Assembly: GCA_017441385.1 (NCBI GenBank) | Contig: JAFRXY010000081.1 | Location: 1-64,000, forward strand | Direction of reading: 5' to 3' | Length of the DNA stretch: 64,000 nt | From: Clostridia bacterium | Lineage (GTDB): Bacteria; Bacillota; Clostridia; Oscillospirales; Acutalibacteraceae | Part shown: positions 17,134 to 25,514 of the stretch, one piece after another | How positions within the stretch are numbered: the stretch's first letter is position 1 | Layout of the letters: the number at the start of each line of letters is the position of its first letter | Notes under the pieces: model-generated | Told to the model about the DNA's origin: nothing | Database searches by the model: none | What the model saw: only the letters and a program-made list of their open reading frames with translations | Program-made: the position numbers and the translations under genes

Positions 17134-18063
17134 GTGACCTTTTTGCCATTCATCAATGCCTTGCCGGGCGCCGTTACGCAGGGCATTATCTGGGGAATTA
17201 TGGCCATAGGCGTCTATCTCACCTTCAAGATTCTGGATGTGGCCGATCTGTCGGTTGACGGTTCCTTTGCCACGGGCGGCGCCGTGCTGGTTTCCATGGT
17301 GACGGCCGGAGAAAACCTGTATCTGGCCATGTTCTGCGCGTTTCTCGCCGGATGCGCGGCAGGTCTGACTACCGGTATTTTCCACACCAAATTCGGCATT
17401 CCCGCCATTCTCGCCGGTATCCTGACACAGCTGGGTCTGTATTCCATTAACCTCAGAATCCAGTCCGATATGGCGAATCTGCCGCTTTCCTACATGAAGT
17501 ATCAGTATCCCATCACGCTGCGTGACATCAATCAATCGCTGATTATCTGCTCGGTAATCGCCGTCGCGCTGATTGCTCTGCTGTACTGGTTCTTCGGCAC
17601 CGAGAGAGGCCATTCTCTCCGCGTGACCGGCAGCAATCTCGATATGGCTCGTGCCAACGGCATCAACACAGACAACAACAAGATTCTCGGTATCATTCTT
17701 TCCAATGGCATTGTCGCCTTTTCCGGAGGAATGCTCGCGCAGTATCAGGGATTCTGTGACGTCAATATGGGACGTGGCGCTATCGTCATCGGACTTGCGG
17801 CTGTGATTATCGGCGAGGTCATTTTCGGCAAGATTTTCCACAATTTCGCCCTCCGGCTGCTGGCCACCGTCTTCGGCGGTATTGTCTACTACATTGTCAT
17901 CACGCTGGTGCTGAATTTCGGCATGAAGGCCAACGATCTCAAGCTCTTTACCGCGCTTGTGGTGGGACTCTTCCTCGGCATTCCCTATTGGAAAGCGCAG
18001 CTTACCCAGAAATTCAGCAAGAAGACCTATTCCGAGAAAGAGGAGGTAATCGAAAATGCTTGA
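17134..18063 (+). CDS. ABC transporter permease (TrpY-type)
   Basis: A 309-residue permease of the branched-chain/TrpY class with eight to nine membrane helices. It opens with PGAVTQGIIWGIMAIGVYLTF and carries LSVDGSFATGGAV and the coupling segment LRVTGSNLDMARANGINTDNNKILGIILSNGIVAFSGG. It forms the membrane channel for the lipoprotein upstream and the ATPase downstream. A GTG start at 17134 follows AAAGGAAG by about 10 bases. The stop overlaps the ATPase start by 8 bases, so translation is coupled. Confidence 0.93.
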   Translation: MTFLPFINALPGAVTQGIIWGIMAIGVYLTFKILDVADLSVDGSFATGGAVLVSMVTAGENLYLAMFCAFLAGCAAGLTTGIFHTKFGIPAILAGILTQLGLYSINLRIQSDMANLPLSYMKYQYPITLRDINQSLIICSVIAVALIALLYWFFGTERGHSLRVTGSNLDMARANGINTDNNKILGIILSNGIVAFSGGMLAQYQGFCDVNMGRGAIVIGLAAVIIGEVIFGKIFHNFALRLLATVFGGIVYYIVITLVLNFGMKANDLKLFTALVVGLFLGIPYWKAQLTQKFSKKTYSEKEEVIENA

Positions 18064-18853
18064 AGTCAAGGGACTCTATAAGACCTTCAATCCCGGTTCG
18101 GTCAACGAAAAGAAAGCGCTCAGCGGCATTGACCTGACGCTCAACGAAGGTGATTTCGTCACCGTCATCGGCGGCAACGGCGCGGGAAAATCCACCATGC
18201 TCAACATGATTGCCGGCGTTTACCCCGTGGACAAGGGCACCATCACCATCGACGGCGTGAATGTCACCAAGCTGTCGGAGCACAAACGCGCCAAGTATAT
18301 CGGCAGAGTGTTTCAGGATCCCCGCATGGGCACCGCCTCCGACATGTGGCTGGAGGAAAATCTCGCCATCGCTAACCGCCGGGGAAAATTCCGCGGGCTG
18401 AGATGGGCGATTTCCGGCAAGGAGCGCAAGGAATTCAAAGAAATGCTGGCCAAGCTGGATTTAGGGCTGGAAAACCGCATGACCACCAAGGTGGGATTGC
18501 TCTCCGGCGGTCAGCGTCAGGCGGTCACGCTGCTCATGGCGGTCATGAATCACCCGAAGCTCCTGCTGCTCGACGAGCATACGGCGGCACTTGACCCCAA
18601 GACCGCCAAGAACGTGCTGGAGCTTTCGGACAAATTCATCGCGGAAAACAACCTCACCGCGCTGATGGTCACTCATAACATGCGTGACGCGATAACCCAC
18701 GGCAACCGCCTGATCATGATGAACGAGGGCAGAATTATTCTCGATGTAAGCGGCGAGGATAAGCAGAAGCTCACCGTTGAGGAGCTTCTGGAGGAATTTG
18801 CCAAGCTCAGCGGTTCGGAATTTGCCAACGACCGCGCACTTCTTGCGAACTGA
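18056..18853 (+). CDS. ABC transporter ATP-binding protein (TrpZ-type)
   Basis: This 265-residue ATPase has Walker A GGNGAGKST (about 39-47), a Q-loop VFQDPRMGTAS, signature LSGGQRQA (about 146), Walker B LLLLDEHTAALDP and switch His in VTHNM. The DEHTA variant in place of DEPTA is usual for this subfamily. It drives import with the permease that overlaps it. GAGGTAATC serves as ribosome site inside the permease gene. The operon ends here, before a promoter and hairpin for the next gene. Confidence 0.95.
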   Translation: MLEVKGLYKTFNPGSVNEKKALSGIDLTLNEGDFVTVIGGNGAGKSTMLNMIAGVYPVDKGTITIDGVNVTKLSEHKRAKYIGRVFQDPRMGTASDMWLEENLAIANRRGKFRGLRWAISGKERKEFKEMLAKLDLGLENRMTTKVGLLSGGQRQAVTLLMAVMNHPKLLLLDEHTAALDPKTAKNVLELSDKFIAENNLTALMVTHNMRDAITHGNRLIMMNEGRIILDVSGEDKQKLTVEELLEEFAKLSGSEFANDRALLAN

Positions 18854-18855
18854 TA

Positions 18856-18884
18856 TTGACTATTTCATCAGAATACCTTATAAT
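18856..18884 (+). promoter_or_regulatory. Sigma-A promoter of the GH114-like gene
   Basis: TTGACT (18856-18861), 17 bp, TATAAT (18879-18884). It starts only 3 bp after the ATPase stop. Confidence 0.8.
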
Positions 18885-18891
18885 ATAATAC

Positions 18892-18948
18892 AAGCCCGGG
18901 CGATCTTTATTCCTTAACAGAATAAGCCGATTGTCCGGGCTTTCATTT
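18892..18948 (+). terminator. Hairpin: terminator of ABC operon or attenuator
   Basis: AAGCCCGG (18892-18899) pairs with CCGGGCTT (18935-18942), with an inner TTATTC/GAATAA, then TTTCATTTTA. Because the new promoter lies upstream of it, the hairpin would also form the 5' end of the next transcript. Confidence 0.65.
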
Positions 18949-18968
18949 TAAATTAGGTGGGAATCATA

Positions 18969-20561
18969 ATGAAAAAAACAATTGCTTTGCTGCTGGCGGT
19001 GATAATGATGACTTCTGCTTTTACTTCATGCGGTGATGAGTATTCCGACAACCTTGCCTATCCGGTTGTTGACAAACCGACCTACATGATCTATTACGGA
19101 GAGGTCAACGATTACGTTGTGAAAAACGCCCAGAAGTACGACATTGCCATTCTGCACCCCAGAATGGGAAATCTGACCCGCGAGCAGGTGGCCGAAATTC
19201 AGTCGGCAGGAACGAAGGTGCTGGGATATATCGCCGTGGGCGAAGATCTCCGCACCGCCGGAAAGACAGCCGAGGAAATGCTGGAGGACAAGCGTTTCAC
19301 AGGCGACGGCACCGGCCCAAAGGTAGACGCCCGCGCCGAAGGCGAAACCTCGCTGGCGGCTGCGGATATCAAGGGCATGACTTCCCCCGGCGGTGCAGGC
19401 TATGCCTCCTATTATCTTGACGACAATGACCGCGACGGCAAACCGGATTTCAATCCCTATTTCACCTGCGCCTACACCAATATCGGTGATCCGGAATGGT
19501 ACAAAGTGCTGGACAGCATGATGTTTGACGGGGAGGATAATGTGCCGGGCATCCGGGAAATCCTAACAACCGATTACGGCAGAGGTCTGGGCTGCGACGG
19601 GCTTTTCCTCGATACCGTGGACACATGTGCGCCGAATGCCTATACGGCTGACGACGATCCGGGAAAAACCAGATTTGAATGGACTGCTCCGGGCGCCAAG
19701 GATTTTATGGCGACTGTCAAGCAGAATTATCCCGATAAGTTGATTTGCCAGAACCGCGGGTTGTTTTTCTACAATCACCTGCTGGAACATTATCGGTATT
19801 CACCCCGCGCCAGCGTTGACTATCTGTTCTATGAGAGCTATATGCTGGATTCCAATCCGACACAGCTTTACAACGAGAGCTTTTTTGCCGACAACAAATA
19901 CAATCAGATGCCCAAGCTGGCTGTGGAAGCAAGCTGCTCCGACGGCTTCACTGTGCTTTCTCTGGGATATGCGGAAGCGCCCGAAAAGTACGCTCTGAAA
20001 GAAACGCTTGCAGGCGATTCAAGCAAAGGCGTCAATACCCTTCGCATGGAAATTCAGGAAGCGGAAGTTGTAGCCGGATTTTCACACTACATCACAGACG
20101 GTTCTGTCACGATGATCAATGATTTCGTCATGAATAACCGCATTGAAACGGACGATTATCCGCCTCTGTGGAGCAGCGTCTACAACAATTCCACAGAATG
20201 GCCGCCTCATGAACCCGAACCGAGAGTGGGAATCTGCGCTGCCGAACCCACTAAAGGAGGGGCGTTGGTCTTCTGGGACGTGGCGCTCGACCAGACAGGC
20301 GTTACCTATGTGCTGTATTATCGAGATAAACCCTTTGATTTTGCTGCCGATCCTGAACTGAAAGAATCACACAAGATGATACTTGAACCGACTATCACCG
20401 AGGCCTACGCAGAGGGACAGTATGACGCTCTGCCTTATCAGGCGGAAGTCACGGGATTGGAGAGCGGAACAACCTACTATATGGTTATTCGCGCGGTTGA
20501 TAAGTCCGAAGCACATAACAGGGAGAAAAATACCGTTTATCAGACGGTAACACCAAAATGA
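18969..20561 (+). CDS. GH114-like (endo-alpha-1,4-polygalactosaminidase family) lipoprotein
   Basis: A 530-residue exported lipoprotein with lipobox TSAFTSC (Cys about 22). A TIM-barrel of the GH114/TM1410 group follows (about 40-400): YMIYYGEVNDY, VLGYIAVGED, CDGLFLDTVD and LICQNRGLFF are strand-end motifs, with acidic residues in GYIAVGED and FLDTVD as likely catalytic site. The last 110 residues look like an FN3 domain (VYQTVTPK end). Known members cut galactosaminogalactan-type polymers; the target here is unknown. The ATG at 18969 follows TAGGTGG; an in-frame GTG at 18957 would sit within that ribosome site. It is monocistronic with its own promoter and terminator. Confidence 0.82.
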   Translation: MKKTIALLLAVIMMTSAFTSCGDEYSDNLAYPVVDKPTYMIYYGEVNDYVVKNAQKYDIAILHPRMGNLTREQVAEIQSAGTKVLGYIAVGEDLRTAGKTAEEMLEDKRFTGDGTGPKVDARAEGETSLAAADIKGMTSPGGAGYASYYLDDNDRDGKPDFNPYFTCAYTNIGDPEWYKVLDSMMFDGEDNVPGIREILTTDYGRGLGCDGLFLDTVDTCAPNAYTADDDPGKTRFEWTAPGAKDFMATVKQNYPDKLICQNRGLFFYNHLLEHYRYSPRASVDYLFYESYMLDSNPTQLYNESFFADNKYNQMPKLAVEASCSDGFTVLSLGYAEAPEKYALKETLAGDSSKGVNTLRMEIQEAEVVAGFSHYITDGSVTMINDFVMNNRIETDDYPPLWSSVYNNSTEWPPHEPEPRVGICAAEPTKGGALVFWDVALDQTGVTYVLYYRDKPFDFAADPELKESHKMILEPTITEAYAEGQYDALPYQAEVTGLESGTTYYMVIRAVDKSEAHNREKNTVYQTVTPK

Positions 20562-20587
20562 TAGGCTGAATGAATTACTATAAAAAG

Positions 20588-20633
20588 GCACAGTATGAGC
20601 ACATTCCGCAGCACGCTCATACTGTGCTTTTTT
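20588..20633 (+). terminator. Rho-independent terminator
   Basis: Perfect 13-bp stem GCACAGTATGAGC / GCTCATACTGTGC, then TTTTTT. Confidence 0.92.
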
Positions 20634-20644
20634 GCATGGAAAAA

Positions 20645-21238
20645 TCAGAAATAACTTAAAAATCCGACGGCTTTTCCGAGAATCTTTATTTCATTCAGCT
20701 GCTCCTTGCGGTACACAAGTGGAGAATACTCACTGTTTTCGGGCATCAGGGTGATGGCGTCAGGCTGCTTGTAAATGCGTTTGAGGGTCGCTTCGTCGCC
20801 GATCAGAACCGCGGCAATTTCTCCGTTGTTGCAGTCGGGCTGCGAATGAATAAATACGATGTCCCCGTTGCAGATACGCGCTCTGATCATACTGTCGCCG
20901 CGGCAGCGAAGGGCAAAATCCGCTTCACATCCGATAGGGGCGGCAATATATTCCTCCACATTTTCCTCCGCAAGAATGGGCGAACCGCAGGCAATCGTGC
21001 CTACAAGAGGAATGCGCCTGTGTCCGTCGAAGCCGGCTTCTTCCCAGCCCATCAACTCCGTGGGAGTCATGCCGAGAATGACAGCAAGAGGTTCAATAAT
21101 GGAAATGGGCAGCTTTTCGATTTCGTGACTTTCATATCTGTAGAGCGTTGCGCGTGAAATGCCGAGCGCCTCGGCAATGTCATTCACATTAAGCCCAAGC
21201 TGCTGTCTGCGCTGTTTGATTCTTTCATTGACATTCAT
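20645..21238 (-). CDS. XRE-S24 repressor (LexA/CI-like, self-cleaving)
   Basis: A 197-residue repressor with an N-terminal XRE helix-turn-helix (IAEALGISRATLYRYES, about 20-36) and a C-terminal S24 peptidase domain. The catalytic Ser is in CRGDSMI and the Lys in ATLKRI. The expected cleavage site reads IACGSPILAEE, with Cys instead of the usual Ala before Gly. The HTH is not that of LexA, so it is a phage-CI/HdiR-like repressor that may be inactivated after DNA damage or by another signal. Its targets are not evident. It is monocistronic with its own strong promoter. No prophage genes adjoin it. Confidence 0.92.
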   Translation of the reverse strand: MNVNERIKQRRQQLGLNVNDIAEALGISRATLYRYESHEIEKLPISIIEPLAVILGMTPTELMGWEEAGFDGHRRIPLVGTIACGSPILAEENVEEYIAAPIGCEADFALRCRGDSMIRARICNGDIVFIHSQPDCNNGEIAAVLIGDEATLKRIYKQPDAITLMPENSEYSPLVYRKEQLNEIKILGKAVGFLSYF

Positions 21239-21323
21239 AGTCTTTACCGTCCTTACTATAAAAAAATGTGTGTCGCAAAAAATAGATATAACCGCTTTAA
21301 CCCGGAATGTTTCTTACATGCTC

Positions 21324-21352
21324 ATTATAACATATACATCTCAGAAATGCAA
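21324..21352 (-). promoter_or_regulatory. Sigma-A promoter of the S24 repressor
   Basis: Minus strand TTGCAT (21352-21347), 17 bp, TATAAT (21329-21324) with an extended TG. The leader is about 80 nt. Confidence 0.75.
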
Positions 21353-21434
21353 CCCTGAAATGACAAAAAATTGAGACAAAATTTGTAAATAATCTAAAAA
21401 TTCATTTTAATCTCTCATAAGTGCGAAAATGCTA

Positions 21435-21463
21435 TTGACAAATTGAATTTCAGGTGTTATAGT
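21435..21463 (+). promoter_or_regulatory. Sigma-A promoter of the small membrane protein
   Basis: TTGACA (21435-21440), 17 bp, TATAGT (21458-21463). Confidence 0.8.
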
Positions 21464-21470
21464 GTAGATG

Positions 21471-21597
21471 TAAGTTAGCGGAAACGCGACCGAAGAAAGG
21501 CGCAATAGGCTGGCTGTAAGGTAAATTGCAATTTATAAGACTATTTTTTTTACAATTATAGTCTCAAAATCGAGAGTGAAAGGCGGTTTTTAGAATT
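21471..21597 (+). promoter_or_regulatory. Structured 5' leader of unknown class
   Basis: The ~127-nt leader begins with GCG-GAAA-CGC, a GNRA-type mini-hairpin. It continues with GACCGAAGAAAGGCGCAATAGGC. It also holds the 14-bp palindrome TAAATTGCAATTTA and the pair AGACTAT / ATAGTCT around a T-run. This looks like a folded aptamer-plus-switch layout, but it matches no riboswitch class I can name with confidence. Confidence 0.4.
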
Positions 21598-21906
21598 ATG
21601 AAAAAGGTAAAAAGTTTTACAGGTATGTTAATGATGGAATTGGCCGTAGGCATAGCGGAGCTTATTCTTGTAGGAGCTGTGATTTTCGGAGTGCTGTATG
21701 CGGTAGGAATGATGGCGGAGATTTTCGACGGACTTGTTTCCGTGAGTACGGCTGTTCTGGGACTGTTTACCATTGCCGGGGTTCTGCTTTACAAGGATTT
21801 CAGACCGTCGGAATCAACACGGCAAAGCGAAAAAAAGAAATCCGCCAGTAGTTACGGTTATGAAATAAATGAACACAGATCGCTGAAATCAATCTCTGCG
21901 AGATAA
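21598..21906 (+). CDS. Small two-helix membrane protein
   Basis: A 102-residue protein not recognised as a named family. Two membrane helices can be read: about residues 13-38 (LAVGIAELILVGAVIFGVLY) and 45-65 (VSTAVLGLFTIAGVLLY). A basic, serine-rich cytosolic tail follows (KDFRPSESTRQSEKKKSASS). AAAGGCGG lies about 11 bases before the ATG. A strong promoter and a long, possibly structured leader precede it, which suggests controlled expression. It stands alone. Confidence 0.6.
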   Translation: MKKVKSFTGMLMMELAVGIAELILVGAVIFGVLYAVGMMAEIFDGLVSVSTAVLGLFTIAGVLLYKDFRPSESTRQSEKKKSASSYGYEINEHRSLKSISAR

Positions 21907-21962
21907 AGTTACATATTCACTGAGAGCTGTATGACATGCGTTTTTTGATGCGGTAGTTCTAA

Positions 21963-22123
21963 GAGCCTGTTCAGAATCTCCGCGTGTGCGGATGGCGCCG
22001 TCAGATTTTTCGCCAGATGACGCCAAAACCGCAGACAATACTTTGTGTATTAACGAGGATTTTGGCAAAATATGGCGGAAAAGATGCCAGCCAGACGTGC
22101 GTGGAGAGATTCTGAACAGGCTC
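21963..22123. mobile_element. 161-bp mini-insertion element (MITE-like)
   Basis: Perfect 18-bp terminal inverted repeats (GAGCCTGTTCAGAATCTC and its complement) enclose a non-coding, partly self-complementary interior (GCCAAAA/TTTTGGC). TAA is duplicated on both sides (21960-21962 and 22124-22126). The GAGCC termini and TNA-type target duplication resemble IS5-family (IS1031/IS427 group) ends. The element has no transposase, so it would depend on one elsewhere. One of its ends occurs again alone at 25033-25049. Confidence 0.85.
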
Positions 22124-22164
22124 TAATGACCCGCAGAAACTGGTTCCATCGTCTGACAGAAAAA

Positions 22165-22202
22165 ATCCCGCAAACCGGTAAATTGAATCCGATTTGCGGG
22201 AT
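22165..22202 (-). terminator. Terminator of the amylase gene
   Basis: Perfect 10-bp stem ATCCCGCAAA / TTTGCGGGAT; read on the minus strand it ends in a T-run (22165-22160). Confidence 0.85.
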
Positions 22203-22228
22203 ATAGATTCCTTTGAAGCGGAACGGTG

Positions 22229-24028
22229 TTATTCCTTAACGGTTTCGGAATCAGTCGGTGTCACAATGTCGGTGGGTGAAACATCGGCGGGAGCCGCTGT
22301 GGTGGTTGTCACAAATGTAGAATTGACTTTTCCCGGATTGCGAAGCACGACGGTTGCCCTGGGCGGAAGAGTAAGCTCACCGTTGACATAGAATACAGGA
22401 GCTGCCTTGGGGACAAGTTCGGGAACCTCGTATTCGTAATTTTTCATATAGGCTTTGAACTGTTCCTGTTCAATGTAATCGTTTCCAATCACAAATCCGC
22501 TCAGTTCGCTGTAATCCTCATAACCCGCTTCTCTAACATTTATTTTTTTCGGTGTACCCGTCATATTGTGAATTACCATAACGGATGAATTTTCATAGGC
22601 ACATGTGTAGGAAGCGACGTTATAATGAAGGTCGGAAGCGGAAACTACCTGAGCGCGCTGAATTTCAGGGTTCATGTTTTTCAGCTTGATGAGCTTGCGG
22701 TAATGATTGACAAGAGATGTTTCATGCTCCAGCTGCTCGAGAGCGCCGTAACGGGGCGATTCGATGTAGTGTGCGCCTGTCGGCGGGATTATGTAAATTC
22801 CGCTTTCTTCTGTCGACCACTTGATAGGCAGGCGTTTGTCCGGGTCATTTTCCCAGCCGCCCGTCATGCCGGTTTCCTCGCCGTAGTAAATAAACGGATT
22901 TCCGGGCAGCATCATGTAAAGACTGGCAGCGAGTTTCTTGTTGGCAGAACCGTTGAAATAGGTGCCGCTCCTCGGCGTGTCATGATTGGAAATAAACGGC
23001 GCGTCGATTGCGTTGAGATTGCTGTTGCGAATGCCGATATTGAAATCCTCCAGCACGTGTCCCAGTTTTCTTCCGTTGCCGGTATCTATGTTGTAGTACA
23101 GACCGGCGTAGGGCCCCATGTATGAGCAGTCGAAGTTGAAAATGCTGTCCACACCGCTATTGTAATACTGTGCGATGGCCCATGCGCTGTCCCAGACCTC
23201 CGCAACAAAATAGCAGTCGGATTTGACCGATTTGCCGTATTCAACTATCTTGGCGAGCGCTTCAATGCTTTTGCTCATGGAGTGGGTGTAAAAACTCTTG
23301 CAGGCGTCAAGCCGGAAGCCGTCAACACCTTTTTCTATCCAGAATTTCATTATATCCTTGATTTCCGCCCATACGTCGGGATTGTCGAGGTTAAGGTCAG
23401 GCATATTGGGAGAAAATCTTGACTCGTAATAATACCCTTCCTCGTTTCCCGGAACGGGATTGTAACCGACCGGATTTCCTTCCTCGTCGATGTCCTCCGG
23501 CTCGGTGGTAAAAGTATAGTAGTTCACATACTTGTTATCAAAATCTCCGTTGTTGACAGCTTCGCATGCCTGAATAAACCACGGATGAAGCTGTGACGAA
23601 TGGTTGAGCACCAGATCAATGATCACATGAATGCCGCGCTCGTGGAATTTTTGCAGAAGTTCCTCGAAATCCTCCATTGTGCCGTAACTTGGATCGATGT
23701 TGCAGTAATCTGTCACATCGTACTTGTGATCAGAGGGGGAGGGGCATATCGGCATGAACCACACCGCGTCGATTCCCAAGGAGTGTGAATCATCCTGCCC
23801 TTTTGCGGCCCTGAGGTAATCCAGCTTGGACAGAACGCCCTGCAAATCCCCGATTCCGTCGCCGTTGGAATCACTGAAAGAACGCACATATATCTCGTAA
23901 AAATTCCTGTAATTGTCATCATAGACTTTTTTTTCTTCTTGTATGTCGGTCTTGCAGGACGATAAAATCGAAGTCAGCATACCGATTGCCAGAAGAAACG
24001 CGACTGCTTTTTTCAACACGGAAAACAC
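22229..24028 (-). CDS. GH13 alpha-amylase-family lipoprotein
   Basis: A 599-residue exported enzyme. The lipobox is LTSILSSC (Cys about 25). The (beta/alpha)8 barrel of family GH13 has all signature regions: VIIDLVLNH, GFRLDACK (nucleophile Asp), FVAEVW (acid/base Glu) and FISNHDTPR (transition-state Asp). FSDSNGDGIGDLQGV is the calcium-binding loop found in oligo-1,6-glucosidase and related enzymes. A beta-sandwich C domain and a Thr/Pro-rich tail (about 570-599) follow. It probably cleaves malto-oligosaccharides or starch at the cell surface; exact product type cannot be told. It has its own promoter and terminator. Confidence 0.93.
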   Translation of the reverse strand: MFSVLKKAVAFLLAIGMLTSILSSCKTDIQEEKKVYDDNYRNFYEIYVRSFSDSNGDGIGDLQGVLSKLDYLRAAKGQDDSHSLGIDAVWFMPICPSPSDHKYDVTDYCNIDPSYGTMEDFEELLQKFHERGIHVIIDLVLNHSSQLHPWFIQACEAVNNGDFDNKYVNYYTFTTEPEDIDEEGNPVGYNPVPGNEEGYYYESRFSPNMPDLNLDNPDVWAEIKDIMKFWIEKGVDGFRLDACKSFYTHSMSKSIEALAKIVEYGKSVKSDCYFVAEVWDSAWAIAQYYNSGVDSIFNFDCSYMGPYAGLYYNIDTGNGRKLGHVLEDFNIGIRNSNLNAIDAPFISNHDTPRSGTYFNGSANKKLAASLYMMLPGNPFIYYGEETGMTGGWENDPDKRLPIKWSTEESGIYIIPPTGAHYIESPRYGALEQLEHETSLVNHYRKLIKLKNMNPEIQRAQVVSASDLHYNVASYTCAYENSSVMVIHNMTGTPKKINVREAGYEDYSELSGFVIGNDYIEQEQFKAYMKNYEYEVPELVPKAAPVFYVNGELTLPPRATVVLRNPGKVNSTFVTTTTAAPADVSPTDIVTPTDSETVKE

Positions 24029-24058
24029 CTCTCTGAATATTCATAGTATTTTAACACT

Positions 24059-24087
24059 ATTATACAATTATTATAATAGAATGTCAA
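24059..24087 (-). promoter_or_regulatory. Sigma-A promoter of the amylase gene
   Basis: Minus strand TTGACA (24087-24082), 17 bp, TATAAT (24064-24059). Confidence 0.8.
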
Positions 24088-24144
24088 TAAAAAGTTGGAA
24101 TTCTGACAGGCGTTATCATCGGTGAATTGAGCAGGTGGCATGAC

Positions 24145-24969
24145 ATGCGTGTAAGGAAAAAAAATTGTCTTAAAGGAAAAAATGTGATAGTGACTGGCGC
24201 ATCGGGCGGGCTTGGAAAAGAGCTTGCGCTATTGCTGATTCGTCGGTACGGCTGCCGCGTACTTGGGATTGCGAGGAATGAGAAGAAGCTCATGCTCGTA
24301 AAATCCGAGCTGGGAGATCTCTCGGACAGGTTTGAATACCTGCTTCTCGATGTTTCACGGAGAGAAAGCTGGACACGGCTGGCCGAACAGGTGAATTCCG
24401 GTACATTCATTGCAGACGTGCTCATCAACAACGCCGGCATGCTGCCGAGGTTTGCGAAATTCGGTATGTATGCACATGATGAAATCGAAACATGTATGTC
24501 GCTCGACCAGAATTCCGTTATTTGGGCGGCCGAGCATTTCATTCCGATTTTTGAAGGCAGGGAAGGCGCTGCCATCATCAACATTGCCAGCGCCGACGCG
24601 CTCTGTCCTCTCGCGGGAACGTCGCTCTATTCCGCTGCGAAGTCGGCTGTGCGGGCATTTTCCGAGGCGCTCAGGGAGGAGTACAGGGGGAGGATTTACA
24701 TTCCCGCGGTTTGCCCCGGTTTTATCCGGACCGACATCATGAAGGATCAGGGACACAGCGTCAGCCCGCTGGTAAAGTTTTTCAGCATGCCCTCCGAAAA
24801 GGCGGCCAGAATTGTTCTACGCCGTGCCAATGGGGGGAGAAGCAGGATTGTCTTCGGAACGGACGCGCATTTCATGTCGGCTGCTTATAAAATCGCGCCG
24901 GTGCTGTCGCTGCGTTTTTTCAGATTCCTGTTCAGAGCGTCAAATCTGGAAATGTTCAGTGACGTATAA
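24145..24969 (+). CDS. Short-chain dehydrogenase/reductase (SDR)
   Basis: This 274-residue classical SDR has the cofactor loop TGASGGLGKE near the start, NNAG in VLINNAGMLPR and the active-site Ser-Tyr-Lys in ASADALCPLAGTSLYSAAKS. PGFIRTDI follows. The C-terminus has a hydrophobic stretch (APVLSLRFFRFLFRA) that may bind the membrane, as in some lipid-active SDRs; that is an inference. The substrate is unknown. The start is placed at ATG 24145, six bases after CAGGTGG; an in-frame TTG at 24127 is less likely. It is monocistronic. Confidence 0.9.
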   Translation: MRVRKKNCLKGKNVIVTGASGGLGKELALLLIRRYGCRVLGIARNEKKLMLVKSELGDLSDRFEYLLLDVSRRESWTRLAEQVNSGTFIADVLINNAGMLPRFAKFGMYAHDEIETCMSLDQNSVIWAAEHFIPIFEGREGAAIINIASADALCPLAGTSLYSAAKSAVRAFSEALREEYRGRIYIPAVCPGFIRTDIMKDQGHSVSPLVKFFSMPSEKAARIVLRRANGGRSRIVFGTDAHFMSAAYKIAPVLSLRFFRFLFRASNLEMFSDV

Positions 24970-25032
24970 ATCTGATTCAAAAAGCAAAAGGCGCACGGGG
25001 TGAAATTTTCCGTGTGCCTTTTTAATTGGAGA

Positions 25033-25049
25033 AGATTCTGAACAGGCTC
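25033..25049. repeat. Solitary end of the mini-insertion element
   Basis: AGATTCTGAACAGGCTC repeats 17 of the 18 bases of the element end at 22106-22123. No partner end is seen nearby. The base triplet that follows (TTA, 25050-25052) is the complement of TAA and is also the stop codon of the TSCPD gene. Confidence 0.75.
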
Positions 25050-25310
25050 TTACGCGCTGTGTGTGTCATTGTATGCCTGACGGACGGCTTTGGCGAGCTG
25101 GTCGGCACAGGAAGTGGGCTTTCTGCCGCAGGTATTTCCGCTCAGGGCGTTTTCAATCTGATCGACCGTCCACCCGTTGACAAGTTTGGAAACAGCCTTT
25201 AAATTACCGTTGCATCCGCCGGTAAACCGGATGTTTTTGATGATGTCCCCGTCAATTTCAAAATCGATTTTTATGGGACATACACCCTTGGGAATGTAGG
25301 AATAATTCAA
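25050..25310 (-). CDS. TSCPD-domain protein (TIGR03905 family)
   Basis: An 86-residue protein of the small TSCPD family, related to the C-terminal zinc-binding part of class II ribonucleotide reductases. Marks are YIPKGVCPIKIDFEIDGD, RFTGGCNGNLKAVSKLVNGW and NTCGRKPTSCADQLAKA, with four Cys that may bind metal. The function is not established. Its TAA stop is exactly the target triplet beside an insertion-element end, so the original 3' flank was replaced by element DNA without visible loss of protein. Confidence 0.9.
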   Translation of the reverse strand: MNYSYIPKGVCPIKIDFEIDGDIIKNIRFTGGCNGNLKAVSKLVNGWTVDQIENALSGNTCGRKPTSCADQLAKAVRQAYNDTHSA

Positions 25311-25514
25311 TTAAATCAGCTCCTTGGTTTTTGTTGATTCAATTATAAATCATTCTCTGCCATATTTCAATGATGACAAAGCAGAAATATTTAAACTTTA
25401 TGTAAAATTCCCAATCCTTAAAAAAAGATAAAAATCCGTCAAATGTCTTTTTTTTGTCCGATGTGTGTGGTATACTAATATAGGATAAAGTCTGGAAGTA
25501 CGGAGTTGAATTCT

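Noticed and set aside
20645..21238. LexA
   Set aside because: The S24 domain fits, but the N-terminus is an XRE helix-turn-helix and not the LexA winged helix.
21471..21597. c-di-GMP-I (GEMM) riboswitch
   Set aside because: The GNRA-type hairpin recalls it, but the GACGCAAAGC core and the second receptor stem are absent.
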